A stretch of 64,000 bases of DNA. Source: Hexactinellida sp. DTS-2022. Taxonomy: Eukaryota; Porifera; Hexactinellida. Shown here piece by piece: positions 58,971-64,000 of this stretch. The stretch is from contig JAPNXP010000002.1 of the NCBI GenBank assembly GCA_028753945.1, positions 10,230,001-10,294,000 on the forward strand, given 5' to 3'. The notes beneath the pieces were generated by a model. The model ran no database searches, was not told the origin of the DNA, and saw only the letters and a program-made list of their open reading frames with translations. Made by a program: the position numbers and the translations under genes. The first letter of the stretch is position 1, and every line of letters begins with the position of its first letter.

Positions 58971-59661
58971 TTGAAATTTTCACTGTTAATTAGTTCCACG
59001 GGCTGACCGGCAAAACTGCAATTAAATAAATAAAAACAACTAAGGAAAATATTTCTAAAATTGTATATTGAGTTTCCGCCAAGATATTTATTTCTGTCAA
59101 AACTATTTAACGAAGTTGTTTGATACATTTGATGGAACACAATTTTGATATCAATCAGCAACAAATATTTCCTACACATTTGTTCCATTGCAGAATTTAA
59201 TACCACTAATTTGGAATGGTGAATCTAATGATTTTGTAATCATTTGTATTTCGAGAAACCTTCTCCATCAAATCTTAGCATCGTTTTCTAAGGAGTCCAA
59301 AACCGTTGAGATATTCTATTTACGTATTATACAGATAAAATTACAGCTTTAGGCGAATCCTGAAATACAGTTTCGAGATATGGTCTCCCAAAGAGAATTT
59401 TAACAAATATTGTATTATTTAAAAAATTTAATAGGCCAATTTCTGAAAAAATAATTAGTAATCTGAAGATGGGAATTTATCGGAAGGTAGATGCAAAAAA
59501 GTCTAAAATTTTGAATGTTGTATTAGTTTGTTGGTAAAGAAACTTTCACATAATCATGTAGACAGGTGGTTGATGCCGAAAAAGCATTTAAAGCATTTTC
59601 AGTAGTCGAGCCAGATATTCGATATTTTTAGGATTTTTCTGGTATACTCACCCCTTAACTC

Positions 59662-59756
59662 TTTAATCTTTAGATCCATTTCCTCGTCGCTCTTAGGCAT
59701 TTTGCTCTCGATATAAGAGTCGAGATCTTCAATGCCCTCCGCCCGGATACGCTTTG
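59662..59756 (-). CDS. Candidate internal exon, 95 bp
   Basis: Bounded by an acceptor (ATTATATCTACAG) and a strong donor (AAGGG then GTGAGTAT). Only one frame is open: KRIRAEGIEDLDSYIESK then MPKSDEEMDLKIKELR, leaving one base for the next codon. Strongly charged and helical in character, no family recognised. It probably belongs to a minus-strand host gene together with the neighbouring candidates. Confidence 0.45.
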
Positions 59757-59862
59757 CTGTAGATATAATTGCGAGAGAAAAAATATTAATTATAAAAAAA
59801 TAAAAATTTGATAAATACTAATAATCAAAAAAGATAATAATCCATTTTGTTAATTAGAATTT

Positions 59863-59960
59863 ATGTTGCAGTGTATTAGAGAACTTAGTGAGCACGCATA
59901 CACATCAAACTTACATGGTGTGTACGCGTACTCACTAAGTTTTCCAATACACTGCAACAT
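59863..59960. repeat. 98-bp near-perfect hairpin
   Basis: Arms of about 44 bases starting ATGTTGCAGTGTATTAGAG and ending CCAATACACTGCAACAT, with about five mismatches and a loop of about 10 bases (near 59907-59916). Could be a tiny foldback element or a transcribed hairpin. Confidence 0.88.
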
Positions 59961-60116
59961 GTACACAAAACAATTATTTGGTGACCTTTTAGTGAACCTT
60001 TTGTAAAAAGGTTATAGTAAGGTCCTAATGTAGTTTATACTGTACTCTTACTCCTACAGTAGTTTTATACTCGTTCTGTAGGACTCCCGTCCTTCCGGGC
60101 GCACGCGCTCCCCTGA

Positions 60117-60287
60117 CTAGACCATTCGTGATAGAGATTTTAAATTTGATAGGAGATACAAAATGTCCTGGAGATGATCATCTCGATTCCCGGGTTGTAA
60201 ATTTCGTTTTCGTTCCTCAGTTATATCGAAATCTATGTGTTCCAGTGACTCTTTTATAATTCGATTTACGAATTGAAAATCTAGAGA
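60117..60287 (-). CDS. Candidate last exon, 56 residues
   Basis: Open from an ACAG acceptor to a TAG at 60117-60119, reading SLDFQFVNRIIKESLEHIDF, then DITEERKRNLQPGNRDDHLQ and DILYLLSNLKSLSRMV. Amphipathic, protein-like composition in an AT-rich setting. The acceptor has a poor pyrimidine tract. No family recognised. Any upstream exons would lie beyond the two transposons that fill 60365-63632 or outside the window. Confidence 0.33.
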   Translation of the reverse strand, partial: SLDFQFVNRIIKESLEHIDFDITEERKRNLQPGNRDDHLQDILYLLSNLKSLSRMV

Positions 60288-60364
60288 CTGTATTCACCTA
60301 AGAATGTTCTTTCTATTTATCAATTAAAATAAATAGGTTGCTAACCAATTCGAGGTTTTATTAA

Positions 60365-61083
60365 GATTAAATTTCGGCAGATTCATGCAAAAAAACACCT
60401 AAATTTCGTTTTGAAGTTAGGTGTGTGATTTTCACATATATGATAGAAGACACTATAGCTAAATCGAAACTGAAAACTAAATCTGATTATCTTTTATAAA
60501 TTTTATTTTATGGGGCATGCAGTTTTATTGTAATACAAAAGTCCCATAGGGGGATTTCTTCAGACTCAACCAGATAAGTGTGTGGTTTGCAAGATCATTA
60601 TTATTCAAAGACATATTTTGTGTTATCTAACAGAGAGATCATCGTTATGGGCGGTTGGTGGGCGGTTTAGAATTTTGATAAAATGTACATTAAAAATATT
60701 GCGACCTTTTGGAACCAAAAATGGATAAAAAGGTCATCTTTTTATGAGAAATTTGAGAAAATGATTGAAAAAAATAATTCCAAGTCATAATTCAAAAATG
60801 TAAACCGTCTACCAACTCCGTACGCTTATAAGCTTTAAATATTGATTCTGATAACAAACATCGATGGCCGCATTCCCAAATTACCGCATAATATCGACCA
60901 ACACTTTTGGAAATCGCCCTATGGGAGATTTGTATTAGCAAAATTTTGAAACCGACAAAAAATAAAAAGTATAATAGATAGGGACATTTTCTTTTTGGTT
61001 TATTGCTTTGTATCGTATAGGTATCTATTTCTCTCAATTACAGATTAATACAAGAATTTTCATTCACGTGGGGTAATTTAACC
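60365..61083. mobile_element. TTAA-flanked 719-bp element, copy 3
   Basis: TTAA at 60361-60364 and 61084-61087; right end GGGGTAATTTAACC intact, left end decayed to GATTAAATTTCGGCAG. Homologous along its full length to 10924-11641 and 52375-53094, more diverged than those two are from each other. Confidence 0.9.
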
Positions 61084-61676
61084 TTAACTCTTTACTATTA
61101 GTTACATCAGATCCGCCACGTTTATTTGTCGAAATCAATTTACCGTAAATCCCTGAATAAGCGTCCCGGCGCTTATTGTTTTCGTGCATGAGAAATCCCC
61201 GGCGTTTATTCAAACCGGCGCTTATCCAAGCCCCGGCGCTTATTGTTATGGTGCATGAGAAAACCCCGGCAATTATTCATGCCCGGTGCTTATTTTTACC
61301 CTAAATCTGAGAATACACTGCAGGCTTTCATCCAGGAAAATTACCCTGCTCCTAGATTTTGTTAGAACTCGTTCAGATTTCATTTTGTACGCCTAGATTA
61401 GTCATCTTGTATTAAGTCTATCGGAGCATCTCTCGATATTGTAGCCCTAGACTCGATATTTGTACGCCTAGATAAAAATCCTGCCAAATTACGCTCCTTT
61501 AGACGCGCCCAGCACGCCTGGATAATTATTAACACCCCGACACACTGTATACAGTATACAAAGTTATTAGAAATTGTAGTATTGTTACAAAAGTAATAAA
61601 TAATGTTGAAATATTCCCGCCCTAATCTAGAACTAAACGTGGCTCGGCGGCACTGTGGGAACAATTTAGGTAATGA

Positions 61677-63042
61677 TTAACAATCGTCATCAATGACAAT
61701 TTGATTTACTTTATCTTGTTCAGGGTCTGGTTGGTGGGAGTTTACAAGATTGGTTAGAACATCATTGTCAATACTACTCACTTCTTCAAGTTTTTGTAAG
61801 AGTTCGTCACGCAAAGGGAAAAGGACTTCATCTTTATGAATTACCTTGATCCTATCATTTTCTAAATTGTCAATTGCATTTGAAGTTGCACAGAATTTAA
61901 ATGATTCTGTAATGAGATTAGTAGGTATAAGTTCCCAAACTTTTTTTACCCACAAGGCCAATAAATGTTTAGTAGGAGCCTTCATGTTACCACCTCGTGT
62001 GTACTCTTTTTCACCTTCCCTCATCCACTGTTCATATTGCTCGCGATAAGCAGCTTTAAATGGCTTATTCCATGATACATCTGGTGCTTGAATAAGGCCT
62101 GTGCAGCCTCCAGGGATAACTGCCATGTCAGTTTGCTTCAGGGCTAACTCTTTTTTTGTACAATCCTGGATGTGGCACCTATAACTGTCCCATACATGTA
62201 TTTTTCGCCCAAATGATAATCCTCCCCATACAGTTTGTAACCATTCATGAGTCAACTTTTCATTCATCCATCCATTTTGACTCATTACGCACACAATACC
62301 GCCCAATCCATCAAGCACACGATCACGACGTTTGCCCTTGGAAACAAGAAACGGTGGTAATTTGATGCCATTAGCTTTAGCAGCAAGACACACTGTGAAG
62401 CGGGACTTCTCGTGTCCGGTTGTCTTGATTGGGATAGATTTCATTCCCACGAAATCGACTGTGGTTTCGGCAGGATTGTCAAGCCAAACAGGAGTCTCAT
62501 CCATGGCGCCGATTTGCGATAGTTCGTATCGTTGACGCAGAATAAGCGAGCGCACAAATATGATGAAATTCATCAACTATGGGATGACTGTTTCGGGAAC
62601 CTTCTGTCCAACTGTAGTGCGACGTCTAAGGGTGATTTTGTGTCTAACGAAAAAGTTTCGCAACCAACCACCACTAGCAATGAATGAATCTTCGTCTCCA
62701 GTGAAAAATTATTTAGCCTTTAACTGTACCATTTTGGCGTAACTCTTGGTCTCTGGCTTCTCAAATCCTCCATCCACGAATACAGACTTTCTTCTACCGT
62801 CTCTAATAGGGGCGGACGACCACCACCATCTAGCTTGCAACGCTTTGCATTTTGGGCACCACAAACGTCTTTCAGCTTGTCCTGTTGCTTACACCACTCT
62901 CGAATCCGTTTGCTGACAACACCATAAAATCGAGCTGTTTCTTCCTTACTGTTTCCAGCTTTAACAAAACGAACAGCTTTAATCTTGAATTCCAGTGAGT
63001 ACTATGAAGCTTTCGTTTACCAGTTGTCGGTTCTTGTGCCAT
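61677..63042 (-). pseudogene. Tigger/pogo transposase, broken in the DNA-binding half
   Basis: Begins MAQEPTTGKRKLHS at 63042. The helix-turn-helix region (EFKIKAVRFVKAGN, TARFYGVVSKRIREWCKQQ, then CKLDGGGRPPL) and a CENP-B-like second HTH (SGGWLRNFFVRHKITLRRR, then TTVGQKVPETVIP) are recognisable. They are split by single-base losses near 63000 and 62735 and by stops at 62709-62711 and 62577-62579. The following 299-codon frame (61677-62576) is open and holds the DDE domain: MDETPVWLD (Asp26), KTTGHEKSRFTVCLAA, VWDSYRCH (Asp130) and LIQAPDVSWNKPFK (Asp166), the D-D-D pattern of pogo. An acidic tail ends in DDDC. Function as a transposase is unlikely without the N-terminal half. Confidence 0.88.
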
Positions 63043-63140
63043 ATAAATCTTGCTTAGATTGGAGAATAATATTGTAAACAAAATAACTAATTGGATCAAT
63101 AAATTCTATAAATTATAATACAGCTGTATAGTATCTAGTA

Positions 63141-63240
63141 CAGGTAAACCTCCCAAAGCGGCACCCATCGGGAGAATGATTTTGCGCCGATTTTCGGAGG
63201 TAGCCGCTACTCGGAGGTGCCGCTTTGGGAGGTATACCTG
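63141..63240. repeat. 100-bp hairpin CAGGTAAACCTCCCAAAGCGG
   Basis: CAGGTAAACCTCCCAAAGC at the left and GCTTTGGGAGGTATACCTG at the right are inverted, with one mismatch. TA precedes the left end; the right flank is TT. Probably a minimal TIR element inside the Tigger transposon. Confidence 0.82.
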
Positions 63241-63634
63241 TTGTAGTATTTGTTATTTCTACATTTAATTAATTCTCAGAATGTGGGTGTTTTAAAACTG
63301 TCAGTATGTAGAATATTTGATTGAGAAGTGTTCCGAGGAATGCGATATTTGTATCTAGTAATAGTAGTTCCCATTTGTAGCTCATAAAATAATATCTGTG
63401 GTTTTAATTGGAATCAAATGACTAAATAAATATCCAGTCAATATCAGTTATTAGAACTTATTTCTACGTTCCTATTGCCGAACTTGTAGCCAGCATCTAT
63501 ATTCTCATTCCTCGTTTGTTTATCCTATATGATATCAAAATTCTAAATCAATGTTGAATCCTGACTGAATCAGTTTCGGACTTTTTTTGATATCATATAT
63601 AACATCCCCGGCGCTTATTCAGGGATTTACGGTA

Positions 63635-64000
63635 ATTATTCTTTTCTATAGATTTTCAAATAATTGCTCAAATTTTATCAATATTTGGCTCAGATTAATT
63701 ATTAACTCTATAACTTTGTATTACAGTTGAAAATCGTCAAGGCAGATCTGGTAGCTCTACTGATAAGGATCGTTTTTGAGGGATAGTTTTTTTAAATCTC
63801 CGACTTATACTTTTTGAGATGACCCCTACATAAACAAGGTCACTCCCCGGAAAATTCTTACGGAATGTATTTGAACAAAATGACGGTATTTAAACCTTTA
63901 GTGACGTCAAAAAGGTCTAATTAAAAGCCTCATAAAGGGGCTAAATTTGACACATTTCACACCTGTTGATATTAAAGAAACGCTTTGAGTTAAAATGATT
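63635..64000. other. No gene seen
   Basis: AT-rich sequence to the window edge. No element end or open frame that I can support. Confidence 0.35.

Larger units (their letters stand above)
61143..63632 (-). mobile_element. Tigger/pogo-like DNA transposon, 2.49 kb
   Basis: Ends CCGTAAATCCCTGAATAAGCG and CGCTTATTCAGGGATTTACGG are perfect 21-base inverted repeats, flanked by TA (61141-61142, 63633-63634). CCCCGGCGCTTATT phrases repeat near both ends. It carries a pogo-type transposase on the minus strand (broken) and a 100-bp hairpin near its right end. The stretch 61143-61676 is non-coding with GC-rich CCCCGGCG repeats. Confidence 0.93.

Overview
The window looks like AT-rich, intron-bearing nuclear DNA of an invertebrate animal. 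It carries hAT, Tigger/pogo, Kolobok-like and gypsy-like elements, many small terminal-inverted-repeat (TIR) elements and a very large satellite array. There are no bacterial-style operons, rRNA or tRNA genes that I can see. The phylum cannot be fixed from the sequence. At most two or three short exon candidates (58.8-60.3 kb) look like host gene sequence; nearly everything else is repeats.

Left part (1-10.1 kb): the end of a gypsy-like element and a decayed hAT transposase, small hAT and TA-flanked elements, an 80-bp tandem repeat, and a TTAA-flanked foldback element. Abutting the foldback is a complete-looking 4.93-kb Kolobok-like transposon (5205-10137, TTAA target duplications). It carries an uninterrupted 910-residue transposase with an N-terminal hydrophobic segment ending in a 2A-like NPGP motif and a C-terminal PHD-type zinc finger. 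It also carries a small two-exon gene predicted to make an 80-residue single-pass membrane protein.

Middle left (10.1-25.6 kb): a TTAA-flanked 718-bp element; a GC-rich block (12.4-16.7 kb) holding a broken reverse-transcriptase gene; a long AGT microsatellite; an internally deleted relative of the Kolobok element with two further elements nested inside it; a repeat rich in tiny covarying hairpins, split by a 2.97-kb hAT-type element that itself holds three more elements; and then divergent satellite monomers and a 15-bp minisatellite.

Satellite (about 25.8-52.4 kb): roughly 210 monomers of about 114 bp in one orientation, with a higher-order repeat of about 3.18 kb present three times, and four embedded insertions, two of which are co-amplified copies of one 500-bp element. 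The array stops exactly at a TTAA transposon.

Right part (52.4-64 kb): more TTAA, hAT and foldback elements, three divergent satellite monomers, exon-like segments on the minus strand, and a 2.49-kb Tigger/pogo transposon whose transposase is broken in its DNA-binding half but open through its catalytic half.

Many element boundaries are supported by target-site duplications, by paralogous empty sites inside this window, or by exact length arithmetic between copies. Family names come from motif recognition only; no database search was possible.
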